NCBI GenBank assembly: GCA_002792395.1
Contig: PFOG01000089.1
Span: 1-16,892, forward strand
Direction: 5' to 3'
Source: Candidatus Portnoybacteria bacterium CG_4_10_14_0_2_um_filter_44_20
GTDB lineage: Bacteria; Patescibacteriota; Minisyncoccia; Portnoybacterales; GCA-002795985
DNA: 16,892 bases
Position numbers and translations under genes: made by a program. Under the pieces are notes generated by a model. The model had not been told where the DNA came from. It saw only the letters and a list, made by a program, of their open reading frames with translations, and searched no databases. This document shows, in pieces, positions 1 through 7,071 of the stretch (its first letter is position 1; each line of letters starts with the position of its first letter).

Positions 1-123
1 GAACTACGCTGGCAAATTTGGGAGGGCAAGTTGAGCTATGGGAGCAAAGGTGGGAGGGCGAGCGTGAGCGTCCCGCTCACAATACCAATATTCGAAAATA
101 AAATCAAATTCTACGCATCTTGA
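1..123 (+). CDS. C-terminal end of an upstream gene (partial, unknown)
   Basis: The frame starting at base 1 is open for 40 codons and ends at TGA 121-123. It could be the tail of a plus-strand protein; the end reads VPLTIPIFENKIKFYAS. The fragment is too short to assign a family. A perfect 7-bp hairpin with a 3-nt loop (64-80) lies inside it, and the octamer GGGAGGGC occurs at 20-27 and 52-59, so some of the apparent coding potential may be repeat-derived. The stop overlaps the possible TTG start of the next tiny ORF. What lies upstream of the window would settle the identity. Confidence 0.35.
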   Translation, partial: ELRWQIWEGKLSYGSKGGRASVSVPLTIPIFENKIKFYAS

Positions 124-236
124 AAAATATCAAAATTTCTGTTACAAATTCATTAAAGACTATTAACACAGAGGCACTTGTTGATAAGGCGGTTAATGAA
201 CGCCTAATCAGCATCGGCCTACTTCTGCGTCCATGA
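120..236 (+). CDS. Possible tiny ORF overlapping efp
   Basis: This is a 38-codon reading frame from TTG at 120 to TGA at 234-236. The TTG overlaps the TGA of the preceding frame (TTGA), and its own stop overlaps the efp start as ATGA. Such four-base overlaps are typical of translationally coupled genes. The peptide (KNIKISVTNSLKTINTEA, later NERLISIGLLLRP) has a normal protein-like composition but matches nothing I recognise. It could instead be the frameshifted tail of the upstream gene. No ribosome binding site is visible. Confidence 0.25.
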   Translation: MKNIKISVTNSLKTINTEALVDKAVNERLISIGLLLRP

Positions 237-805
237 TTAATTACAATGAGCTTAAGCCGGGAACTATTTTTATTTTAGACGGCAATCCTTATGTTGTTTT
301 AGATTATAGTTTTCTGCGCATGCAGCAGAGAAAACCGGTTGCCCAAACCAAGATTAAAAATCTCATCACCGGGAAAATTATCGACCGAACCTTTTATTCA
401 AGCGATTCGTTCGAAGAGGCAGACATCCAAAAAGAAAAAGTTAAATTCATCTACGCCCATCGCGACAAATTTGTTTTCTGTTATGAAAACAATCCCCAGA
501 AACGCTTCGAGCTTTCAGACGAACAAATCGGCGATAATGCCAAATTTCTGAAACCGGATACTACGATCGAGGCGATGATCTTTGACGGAAAAATTTTTAA
601 CATCGTCCTTCCGATAAAAATGGATTTCAAAGTAATAGAGGCACCGCCGGCCATCAAAGGCAACACCGCTTCGGGTGGAAACAAGGTCGCGACTATCGAA
701 ACCGGCGCGAAAATAAATGTTCCGCTGTTCATAGAAACCGAGGACATCATCAGAGTCAACACCCAAACCGGCGAATATGGCGAGCGAATAGAAAAGGCGA
801 GATAA
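233..805 (+). CDS. efp: Translation elongation factor P
   Basis: EF-P binds the ribosome between the P and E sites and relieves stalling at polyproline stretches. The 190-residue product has the normal family length and the three beta-barrel layout: an N-terminal KOW-like domain (about 1-65), then two OB-fold domains. The end matches the EF-P signature: IKGNTASGG near 139-147, then VPLFIETEDIIRVNTQTGEY. The tip loop that normally carries the modified Lys or Arg (PGKG in E. coli) reads RMQQRKPV at residues 29-36, placing Gln at the usual modification site. No modification gene (epmA/epmB, earP or ymfI type) lies in the window. No Shine-Dalgarno sequence precedes the ATG; the ATGA overlap with the upstream frame suggests coupling. 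A strong terminator follows. Confidence 0.96.
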   Translation: MINYNELKPGTIFILDGNPYVVLDYSFLRMQQRKPVAQTKIKNLITGKIIDRTFYSSDSFEEADIQKEKVKFIYAHRDKFVFCYENNPQKRFELSDEQIGDNAKFLKPDTTIEAMIFDGKIFNIVLPIKMDFKVIEAPPAIKGNTASGGNKVATIETGAKINVPLFIETEDIIRVNTQTGEYGERIEKAR

Positions 806-830
806 TAGAAGAAATAAAGTATTCTACCAG

Positions 831-860
831 AAGAAGCCCAGCGATGGGCTTCTTGTTTTA
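831..860 (+). terminator. Intrinsic terminator after efp
   Basis: A perfect 10-bp stem (831-840 with 845-854), loop GCGA, is followed by GTTTTA. It lies 25 bases after the efp stop. Confidence 0.9.
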
Positions 861-938
861 TCAATGTTGAAACTATGATTCGGTGGCAAAATGAATATAT
901 TGTATCCCAGATTTAGTCAAACAGTCGTAAACCCAAAA

Positions 939-1172
939 CTACTTTAGTAAATCAAGCAACTTCTGACGTTCAAAATCTTTGTCTAACAAAAACGAGGCGA
1001 TACTCTCGACTATTTCTCGTTTAATCTCTTTATGCCTTGGAATAGTCGTTTTCTTTCCGTTATGAACACACTTAGCAAGGTCGTGTTTTGCTCCATTTTC
1101 AATAGAAAGCCCCAATTTTTTTAGAGCTTTCACAATCTTTTTTCTTTTACTCGGAAAGCAAAATTCGCTCAT
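939..1172 (-). CDS. hicA: HicA-family mRNA interferase toxin
   Basis: HicA toxins are small double-stranded-RNA-binding-fold proteins that cut mRNA and are neutralised by HicB. The 77-residue product shows the family order: helix 1 (KRKKIVKALKKLG), then GAKHDLAKC, where His30 sits at the position of the catalytic histidine, then the strand-turn TTIPRHKEIKREIVESIA, which matches the conserved VPxHxExxxGTLxxIL region. Length is within the usual 60-85 residues. The ATG shares one base with the TAA of the upstream hicB (TAATG), so translation is coupled. Gene order is antitoxin first, the reverse of the classical hicAB locus. The gene ends with TAG, showing that amber is an ordinary stop in this genome. 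Confidence 0.88.
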   Translation of the reverse strand: MSEFCFPSKRKKIVKALKKLGLSIENGAKHDLAKCVHNGKKTTIPRHKEIKREIVESIASFLLDKDFERQKLLDLLK

Positions 1173-1507
1173 TATGTTCTTTGTAAAACAAGGGGATTCT
1201 TAAGATATTTTTCTGGTATTTTTATATCTAACTGTTTGCGCAATTCTTCGGGTGGAATGAAAGTCGGCATATACGGCCGGTAATGACTCGGTATTTCCCA
1301 ATAAGTATAAATGGCATCGTTAACCATCTCAAAAATCTCCTCACCGCTTTCTGCTTGAGTTATACACCCGGGCAAATCATTCACATACACAATATAGCCA
1401 CCATCTTTAGAGGGTTTTATCGAAACCTCAATTTTATCCGGGCATCGCCATTTATAGGCAACCAAAGACTGCGGTATCACCTCATCTTTTTTAAAAAGGT
1501 TAAACAT
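1172..1507 (-). CDS. hicB: HicB-family antitoxin
   Basis: HicB antitoxins carry a partial RNase H-like fold that covers the HicA active site. The core is visible here: IEVSIKPSKDGGYIVYVNDLPGC, then a helix with SGEEIFEMVNDAI, matching the HicB pattern of two strands, G-C-x-(S/T)-x-G-x-(S/T)-x-E-E-A and a helix. The open frame extends up to a TTG at 1531, but that codon lies inside the predicted promoter, upstream of the expected transcript start near 1515. ATG 1507 is therefore preferred (111 residues, 9 bases after a weak AGG). No C-terminal helix-turn-helix or ribbon-helix-helix domain is recognisable, so self-regulation by DNA binding is not evident. hicA follows with a one-base overlap. 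Confidence 0.85.
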   Translation of the reverse strand: MFNLFKKDEVIPQSLVAYKWRCPDKIEVSIKPSKDGGYIVYVNDLPGCITQAESGEEIFEMVNDAIYTYWEIPSHYRPYMPTFIPPEELRKQLDIKIPEKYLKNPLVLQRT

Positions 1508-1521
1508 AAGCGTGTGCCTAT

Positions 1522-1550
1522 ATATTAACAATAAATTTTTATATTATCAA
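1522..1550 (-). promoter_or_regulatory. hicBA promoter
   Basis: On the minus strand TTGATA (1550-1545), a 17-base spacer and TAATAT (1527-1522) form a near-consensus sigma-70 promoter. The expected start near 1515 leaves a leader of only about 8 bases before hicB. The heptamer CTACTCA occurs twice just upstream (1563-1569 and 1574-1580) and could be an operator; that is a guess. Confidence 0.65.
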
Positions 1551-1580
1551 ATACCTCGAAAACTACTCATCCACTACTCA

Positions 1581-1802
1581 CTATTTGCTTGGATAAAATA
1601 AGGAGGGTCGTTCGGCACAAAGAATATCTTTAAATCTGCCGCCGCCCTGCAAGCAATTTTCCCTATCCCACATAAAATAATCTCGATTTATTTTTAACCC
1701 AAAAATATTAAGTATCAACCAAAATATCAAAAGCAGTATTAAGATAATTCCCAAAATACCATAAGTAATCTTGAACCAATTTTCTTTAAGGAAGTTTTTC
1801 AT
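1581..1802 (-). CDS. Small single-pass membrane protein, unknown
   Basis: I do not recognise this 73-residue protein. It has a short basic N-terminus (MKNFLKENWFK), one strongly hydrophobic segment (about residues 13-35, GILGIILILLLIFWLILNIF) and a soluble tail with two cysteines (Cys50 and Cys62) around a GGG motif. The positive-inside rule suggests that the tail faces outside, where the cysteines could pair; this is inference. It starts 3 bases after the stop of the next membrane protein gene, so the two are probably cotranscribed and may act together. Confidence 0.6.
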   Translation of the reverse strand: MKNFLKENWFKITYGILGIILILLLIFWLILNIFGLKINRDYFMWDRENCLQGGGRFKDILCAERPSLFYPSK

Positions 1803-1805
1803 TTT

Positions 1806-2201
1806 TTAGATCTTGTATGGAACGATAAATTCTTCGAAATCGGCTCGCATATCCTCTTTGGTTTTTCTATTAAATAAGACATTTAATATTAGAATTATAG
1901 ATCCTAAAATATGCCCGAGATTAAATGCGGCACTATTGGATAAGTAGTTAAAACCAGATTCCCAAAAATAGGCCAACAAAAAGAAAGCTAATATAAAGAA
2001 AGCAGTCCAGAATGCAGGGGCTACCAAATACGCCGCTATCGCCTTAAATTTGTATTTTTTTCGCACGAATCCCAAAAAGGCCATTGGGACTCCATAAAAA
2101 AGTGGCAATACTAACATAGAGGTATACCAAATACCCAACAGAATGCCAACTGGAAATAGAATTACAAAAGATAGTATTTGCATATAATCTATAATTTTCA
2201 A
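1806..2201 (-). CDS. Small multi-pass membrane protein, unknown
   Basis: This 131-residue protein has four likely membrane segments (about 8-24, 28-46, 54-80 and 93-110) and an acidic soluble tail containing KEDMRADFEEF. I know no family for it. The longest frame starts with TTG at 2201; an ATG seven codons in (2183) is an alternative, and neither has a clear ribosome binding site. It is the first gene of a two-gene unit with the single-pass protein downstream. A possible promoter lies at 2225-2253. Confidence 0.6.
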   Translation of the reverse strand: MKIIDYMQILSFVILFPVGILLGIWYTSMLVLPLFYGVPMAFLGFVRKKYKFKAIAAYLVAPAFWTAFFILAFFLLAYFWESGFNYLSNSAAFNLGHILGSIILILNVLFNRKTKEDMRADFEEFIVPYKI

Positions 2202-2224
2202 ATTAATGGCATGGTAAGTTGCAA

Positions 2225-2253
2225 GAGATAATAGATATAAAGCTCCCTGCCAA
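2225..2253 (-). promoter_or_regulatory. Possible promoter for the small membrane protein pair
   Basis: On the minus strand TTGGCA (2253-2248), a 17-base spacer and TATCTC (2230-2225) give a start near 2218, shortly before the first membrane protein gene. It is a moderate match to consensus. Confidence 0.4.
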
Positions 2254-2260
2254 TAATGGC

Positions 2261-4252
2261 TTACTCCTCTTTTTCTTTCTTCTCATCCTTCTCGTCTCCA
2301 AACAAAACGCCCCTTAAGGTTTTTCTTAATTCACTCAAGTCGACTTCGGCGTTGGCTTTTTTTGACCCGCCTGCATCGCTATGCCAGCCCGCATCGCTAC
2401 GCAAAGCGTTGCTGGCGGGCGAAGCATTGCGGGCAGAATTATTTTTTGTAGCTTCGCCTAAAGAAATTGTTCTCGTTTCCTCCTTGGTGGCCAGTTCTCC
2501 ATCGGAAATCTTATTTGTAGCGGGCCCGCCCGCATCGCTACGCGAAGTATGGCGGGTAAACCGATCCACTCTCTCGGGCCGTCTTTCCGGCCGTCGAGGC
2601 GTTTCTGGTGGCCGTCTTTCGATCGGCTGACGCTCCATTCTTGGTCTCTGCTCCGCCATCGGTTGACGTTCGACTGGTTGGCGAAATACTTGACGCTGCA
2701 GCGGCGCCTCCGACACCGGTGTTCGGACAAAACCACCGCCCACACCCGACGCGCCTCCGGCAAAGCCTTGACGAACAGACCCAGATGGCGGACTAGCGGC
2801 ACGAATTTTTTGCAGACACTCCGGACAATAAATCGGCCTCTTGCCGTCGGGTAGGAATTTTACCTGCGTTTTTTTACCGCACTGCCAACAAACATCTTCA
2901 TATAATTGCACAACTTCGAGACGCGCTCTTTTGTCGCCTTCTTTCTCTTTATACGCCGTTTCTCCCGCCGTCACCCCGCTCCACTTGGCAATTTTTTGTT
3001 CGACATTAACTCGCTTAGTCGCGTACCGCTCCTGAGAAACTCCGATAATTTTTTCTTTATGGCTTTTCTCGACTTTGGGAAGCGGCGGCAATGTGTTGGC
3101 GGAAAATGGCTTAGAAGCCATACCGTCAATCATTAACTTTAAATAAACCTGCGCGAAACCCAGGTTGATTAAATCATTCATCATGAATTCCGGCTCAAAC
3201 TCTTTCTCCAGGAATTCGGCGTCTGCCGCGCCCACCCGGAAAGTAATCATTGTCCCGACGTTTCCAAAAATTGCTTCTTTGACCACCGTACTCTCGGACG
3301 TTACAAGCTGGTCGATATATTGATGAGTCAAAATCAAATCCAAATGATATTTTCTGGCTTCAGAAAGAATATTGGCAAAACTCTCGGTAACAAAATTTTG
3401 GAATTCATCGACATAGAGATAAAAATCTTTTCGCTCATCCTCGGGCATATTAACGCGCGCCATGGCCGCCAATTGCAGTTTGGTGATACAAAGAGCGCCC
3501 AAAAGTTTGCTGGCGTCCTCGCCGATTTTTCCTTTCGACAAATTCACGATCAAAATCTTCTGGCCGTTCATAATATTTTGAAAATCCAAAGAAGACTTTG
3601 TCTGGCCGATGATATTTCTGATCAAAGGCGAAGAAATAAATTGGCCGACTTTGTTTTGAATAGGCGCCACCGCTTCCTCGCGGAATCTTTCCGGATATTT
3701 GGCAAATTCGTTGACCCAAAAAGATTTCACGGCCGGGTCCGCCAATCGATCCACAACTTTTTTTCGATAATCCTTATCGGCCAACATCCTGTTGATACCC
3801 AATAAAGTTGTGCCCGGATACTCCAATAAAGCTAAGATGGTGTTGTGCAAAATGTATTCCATCCGGGCACTCCAAACATCGGGCCAAATCTTCTTAAAAA
3901 CCCCCATCAATCCCGAGGCGACTAAGTGACGATATTCGGGCGACACTTTTTCTATGGCGTTAAAGGCAATCGGGTAGTCGAGGTCGGCCGGATTGAAATA
4001 AATTACGTCGTTGACGCGATTTGAGGGAACGAAATCCAACATTTTTTCCGCAAACTCGCCATGCGGATCAACCACCGCCAAACCATGGCCACGCTGGATA
4101 TCCTGAATAGCCATGTTTTCCAACAGCGTTGTTTTACCGGTTCCGGTTTTGCCGACAACGTAAACATGCCGGCTTCGGTCAGCCGTTTTAATTCCAAACT
4201 TGCGGTTCTGGTTGCGAAAATTAGTTTCGCCAATGACTGTTATATCTTCCAT
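2261..4252 (-). CDS. HerA/VirD4-like ATPase with zinc ribbon and Arg/Pro-rich tail
   Basis: This is a FtsK/HerA/VirD4-superfamily ATPase, a class that pumps DNA or assembles secretion machines at membranes. Walker A is GKTGTGKT (residues 34-41); the Walker B strand is FYLYVDEFQNF (277-287); a sensor-like THQ follows at 309-311. DPHGEF (62-67) and the IILxNLSKG-type strand near 233-241 are typical of the TraD/TraG-like and DUF87 groups. After the motor (to about 410) comes a four-cysteine zinc ribbon (CWQC 455-458, CPEC 476-479), then a low-complexity tail of repeated ERQP/ERRP units (about 500-570), then a stretch encoded by palindromic repeats (RSDAG motifs). There is no membrane segment, so it probably docks on the membrane protein encoded at 4698-5969. 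The start ATG has no Shine-Dalgarno sequence. Substrate unknown. Confidence 0.88.
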   Translation of the reverse strand: MEDITVIGETNFRNQNRKFGIKTADRSRHVYVVGKTGTGKTTLLENMAIQDIQRGHGLAVVDPHGEFAEKMLDFVPSNRVNDVIYFNPADLDYPIAFNAIEKVSPEYRHLVASGLMGVFKKIWPDVWSARMEYILHNTILALLEYPGTTLLGINRMLADKDYRKKVVDRLADPAVKSFWVNEFAKYPERFREEAVAPIQNKVGQFISSPLIRNIIGQTKSSLDFQNIMNGQKILIVNLSKGKIGEDASKLLGALCITKLQLAAMARVNMPEDERKDFYLYVDEFQNFVTESFANILSEARKYHLDLILTHQYIDQLVTSESTVVKEAIFGNVGTMITFRVGAADAEFLEKEFEPEFMMNDLINLGFAQVYLKLMIDGMASKPFSANTLPPLPKVEKSHKEKIIGVSQERYATKRVNVEQKIAKWSGVTAGETAYKEKEGDKRARLEVVQLYEDVCWQCGKKTQVKFLPDGKRPIYCPECLQKIRAASPPSGSVRQGFAGGASGVGGGFVRTPVSEAPLQRQVFRQPVERQPMAEQRPRMERQPIERRPPETPRRPERRPERVDRFTRHTSRSDAGGPATNKISDGELATKEETRTISLGEATKNNSARNASPASNALRSDAGWHSDAGGSKKANAEVDLSELRKTLRGVLFGDEKDEKKEKEE
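2366..2434. repeat. Palindromic repeat copies inside the ATPase gene (copy A)
   Basis: This GC-rich stretch contains CGCATCGCTACGC (2390-2402) and a diverged copy around GCATCGCTATGCC (2372-2384), bounded by GCCCGC / GCGGGC inverted ends. It is translated in frame as SNALRSDAG and HSDAGG near the ATPase C-terminus. Confidence 0.6.
2522..2556. repeat. Palindromic repeat inside the ATPase gene (copy B)
   Basis: A second copy of CGCATCGCTACGC (2531-2543) is framed by imperfect inverted ends CCCGC / GCGGG. It is translated in frame as TSRSDAGGP. Confidence 0.6.
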
Positions 4253-4304
4253 AAAAGTAAAATATAAAAATGAAAAAGTAAAAACGACAACTAAAAAAGA
4301 AAAA

Positions 4305-4676
4305 CTACCTCCTACCTTTAGCGGTTAAAATACTTGCACCCAAGATATTGGATATTTCTAATAACTCTTTTAAAAAGTCTTCGATTTTCTTTTGGTCGCC
4401 TCGGTTTGTGTCACGCAGAACCGCCAACCAAACCTTTGACTCATTCGCCGACTTCAACGCATAATGCAAAAAATTAATAAAGTCTTTCTTTGAAGAGGAC
4501 GCTTGAGCCTCGATATAGTTTGCCAATACGCTACTGGCACTTCGAAACAGTTGATCTATTATTCTCTGTGAAATGGTATCTTTGGGTACCGAGTCAAGAA
4601 ATTTAATCAAATCGATCAACCATCGATACATCCTCTTTTTGAACTCGGTTTTGAATTTTTCCTTGTCGCTTTGCAT
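4305..4676 (-). CDS. Four-helix-bundle protein (23S rRNA IVP family)
   Basis: The 123-residue product resembles the S23/IVP-type four-helix-bundle family (TIGR02436/PF05635), first met as ORFs in 23S rRNA intervening sequences and common as free-standing genes in CPR genomes. Supporting motifs are FLDSVPKDTISQRIIDQLFRSASSVLANYIEA (N-terminal half, residues about 26-57) and DFINFLHYALKSANESKVWL, followed by a last helix with LLEISNILGASI. The biochemical function of the family is not established. It lies between the membrane protein gene (21 bases downstream of its stop) and the ATPase gene (52 bases upstream of its ATG), inside what looks like one operon. An AGGA motif precedes the ATG. Confidence 0.85.
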   Translation of the reverse strand: MQSDKEKFKTEFKKRMYRWLIDLIKFLDSVPKDTISQRIIDQLFRSASSVLANYIEAQASSSKKDFINFLHYALKSANESKVWLAVLRDTNRGDQKKIEDFLKELLEISNILGASILTAKGRR

Positions 4677-4697
4677 TTTTCAATTTTCCTTTTTAAT

Positions 4698-5969
4698 TTA
4701 AACAATGGGCAGTCCGGACGGCGGGCCGCTCTTTTTTGCGTCTACCACCGGCAACATTGGCGCCTCAACGCCGATATTCGGGAAGTGCCAGAGGCTTGCT
4801 AGCTCTTCAACGTTTAAAATTATTCCTTTCCCCCAAAATGGCCTCTGCTGACACAAAATAAGCATAATCTTTTTCTTAAACAAAGCCCTTTCCGCCGCGA
4901 AAAAGTAATTCGCTTTGGTAGTATACTGTTTATTGGGCTTCAAAGAATTAAGATGAACAGTGGCGAATTGATTAAAAAATCCCATGACCATTGCCACATT
5001 GGGCTTCGCGAAAACGTCTTTTCTGGCCAGATAAACAAATTGAATTCTTGCCTCAAAAGCTTTTTTTGTCATCTTACGCTCTATCATTTCTATCGCATCC
5101 CTTTCACCCGGTGACAAAAATTGTATATTGCTCAGCGGCTTTTTTTCTTCTCTCTTATTGGGAGCAACCTCGGCGATTTTGCCGGTTGCTAATTCGGTTA
5201 GAGCAGTCCGGGTAATCCTAGCCCAGCTTGAGATCTCTTCGGCGAAAAGATTGCTTTTTTGAGGAGCAGGACGACCCATCAACTTTCCCACGAGTTCATT
5301 ACCTTTGTTTTCCCAGCTGTCATCAACCGGCCTAATCACAAACTGAAGCCAAATTTGCTCTCCGTCTCTCAATTTTGCTATCGCCTCCATTAAATGAGCC
5401 ATCGGATCTATCATCGGCTGCTTGGGCGCAAGCTCAACAAAATCTTCATAGGTTTTGATCGGATACGGATCGGGCTTGGCAAATTGCATAACCGTACCCC
5501 ACAAATCCCAATCTTTCCCCAATACGCCGGATGGCAAATTGCGCACATAATCTTCTGTCTCCTGGATTTCCGCTTTCGGATACTGAGCGTAAATCTTGGC
5601 CTCGATGAGATTCTTAAAAAGCTCCGGGACCCGAACTAAAAAGTGGATTTGGCCGCCAATTCCGATTACCTCGAAAGACACATATGCCTGAATTACACCC
5701 TGAAGATATTTTTCAAGTTTAGTGCTGACTGTCCCGTGAATTGCCCAAAGGGCGACAAAAACCGCTTCGGTAATCTTGGGGCTTTGTTCAATCTCTTTCG
5801 GCGGCTTGACCTCTAACAACACCCACTTCAGCGACATCCAGTACTTCCGCTGAATATAATACATCCAGGCGTTGAAAAAAATAATAAATAAAAAAAATGG
5901 TAGCCAAAGCCACCAAAAACTCAAAATCGTTAGTCCAAAAATTTTCAGCAAGCCTAATGGATCAGCCAC
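4698..5969 (-). CDS. Membrane-anchored partner of the HerA/VirD4-like ATPase
   Basis: The 423-residue protein begins with a long hydrophobic anchor (about 10-40) and continues as a large soluble region facing the cytoplasm. Its end, containing LNVEELASLWHFPNIG and then SGPPSGLPIV, resembles the segment just before the nucleotide-binding domain in longer CPR transfer ATPases. From memory this corresponds to the DUF8128-type region; that needs a profile search. I infer that it is the membrane and stalk half of a motor whose ATPase half is encoded at 2261-4252. The start is GTG (5969), 23 bases after the upstream regulator's stop, with no clear ribosome binding site. A four-helix-bundle gene follows. 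Confidence 0.7.
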   Translation of the reverse strand: MADPLGLLKIFGLTILSFWWLWLPFFLFIIFFNAWMYYIQRKYWMSLKWVLLEVKPPKEIEQSPKITEAVFVALWAIHGTVSTKLEKYLQGVIQAYVSFEVIGIGGQIHFLVRVPELFKNLIEAKIYAQYPKAEIQETEDYVRNLPSGVLGKDWDLWGTVMQFAKPDPYPIKTYEDFVELAPKQPMIDPMAHLMEAIAKLRDGEQIWLQFVIRPVDDSWENKGNELVGKLMGRPAPQKSNLFAEEISSWARITRTALTELATGKIAEVAPNKREEKKPLSNIQFLSPGERDAIEMIERKMTKKAFEARIQFVYLARKDVFAKPNVAMVMGFFNQFATVHLNSLKPNKQYTTKANYFFAAERALFKKKIMLILCQQRPFWGKGIILNVEELASLWHFPNIGVEAPMLPVVDAKKSGPPSGLPIV

Positions 5970-5992
5970 AAATTGTTGGGGAGAAAATCTAA

Positions 5993-7063
5993 TTAAGCCA
6001 AAACATACCTGTCATCATCATTCTTGGCAAAAACTTTCTTGTTCTGAAGATTAATCAAAACAGTATTCTCCTTAATCATTCTCTTCTCCAAAACCCTTTC
6101 TAAAATCTCTTCCCGGGAAAGAGAACCGGAATTCTTTAATAAACCGGTAATAATATCCGTGACAGTGCCAGCTTCATATCCCCAGTCAGATAAAGCATAA
6201 ATACCCCGTCCAATAAGTATGAATCTCTCGTCTTTAATTAATTCATTGTGAACCGTCTCCACCTGAGCTGTTTTGTGGTCTAAATTATTGCGATTGATCA
6301 AGTCGGTTATCTCGCCAAAATGCAAGGGCTTACTGTACTTCCTTAAAATCAAATAAGCCTTGTCGCGAACTCCTCGCGGAGAAATTTCCGGCCAATAAAT
6401 CAATCCGTATTCACCAAATTTGTTTGCGTCAACTTCTTTAGCAACATCTAAGTACGTCAAAAGAGCTTTTTCGTCGAGATCATATTCTTTCGCCTTAACT
6501 TGTTCATTCAAAATTTTAAAATCGGCAACTCTTGAAGTCTTCTTCAAATATTTAGTCAAATAATCAATAACATTTTTCGCCAAAACAACGGATTTTGTAT
6601 CCATCGTCCATAAAGAATGCAACACATCATCCTCTTTTTCCCTAATGAAAGGTTCGCCCAGGACCAAAATCAAATAGAGAGCGGCTTGGCATTTAGAAAA
6701 ATTCGGGCTGGCTTCGCTGTTGACAGACGATTTTCGCCCGGTCGCCACCTCGCAAACGCAAGCCAAATCATCCAATAACTTTTCTTCTCTCTTAAGGCCG
6801 CCGTGCTCATCAAGATGCTCTTCGATCATTTCAAAAGCCGGCTTCAACTGCGCGATAACTTGCGGTCCAGAAAGCACCTTGAGACCATTAGACTCAATTT
6901 GCCTTACCCTTTCTCTGGTTATGCCATAATTCTGACCAACGCCTTCTAGGGTCTGGCGTTTGCCATCGGCTAACCCAAAACGGCGCATAATCACATCTTT
7001 GGTGCGCTCATTGTCTAATTGCCCCTCCAGAATATCTAAAATTGTTTGATGTGGATTGAACAT
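5993..7063 (-). CDS. Sigma-region-4-like / HARE-HTH transcription regulator
   Basis: The N-terminal part (about residues 18-64) matches sigma-70 region 4: ERTKDVIMRRFGL, then QTLEGVGQNYGITRERVRQIE, the helix-turn-helix that reads -35 elements in true sigma factors. No sigma region 2 is present. Near 225-295 lies a HARE-HTH domain (SPRGVRDKAYLILRKYSKPL, HFGEITDLIN, then GRGIYALSDWGY), as in RNA polymerase delta subunit and eukaryotic Asx-like proteins. A further winged-helix-like segment (about 298-356) ends the protein. It is likely a DNA-binding regulator or RNA polymerase accessory factor. The frame is open up to an ATG at 7093, but those ten extra codons (MFHVSCFVNF) come from a heptad repeat array, so ATG 7063 (356 residues) is preferred. 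It is the first gene of the unit leading to the ATPase. Confidence 0.8.
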   Translation of the reverse strand: MFNPHQTILDILEGQLDNERTKDVIMRRFGLADGKRQTLEGVGQNYGITRERVRQIESNGLKVLSGPQVIAQLKPAFEMIEEHLDEHGGLKREEKLLDDLACVCEVATGRKSSVNSEASPNFSKCQAALYLILVLGEPFIREKEDDVLHSLWTMDTKSVVLAKNVIDYLTKYLKKTSRVADFKILNEQVKAKEYDLDEKALLTYLDVAKEVDANKFGEYGLIYWPEISPRGVRDKAYLILRKYSKPLHFGEITDLINRNNLDHKTAQVETVHNELIKDERFILIGRGIYALSDWGYEAGTVTDIITGLLKNSGSLSREEILERVLEKRMIKENTVLINLQNKKVFAKNDDDRYVLA

Positions 7064-7071
7064 AAAATTCA

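Noticed and set aside
1508..1531. TTG start for hicB at 1531
   Set aside because: The codon lies upstream of the predicted transcript start near 1515.
2256..2854. Plus-strand ORFs opposite the ATPase tail
   Set aside because: They are antisense shadows of GC-rich, low-complexity coding sequence; the minus frame has clear ATPase, zinc-ribbon and tail features.
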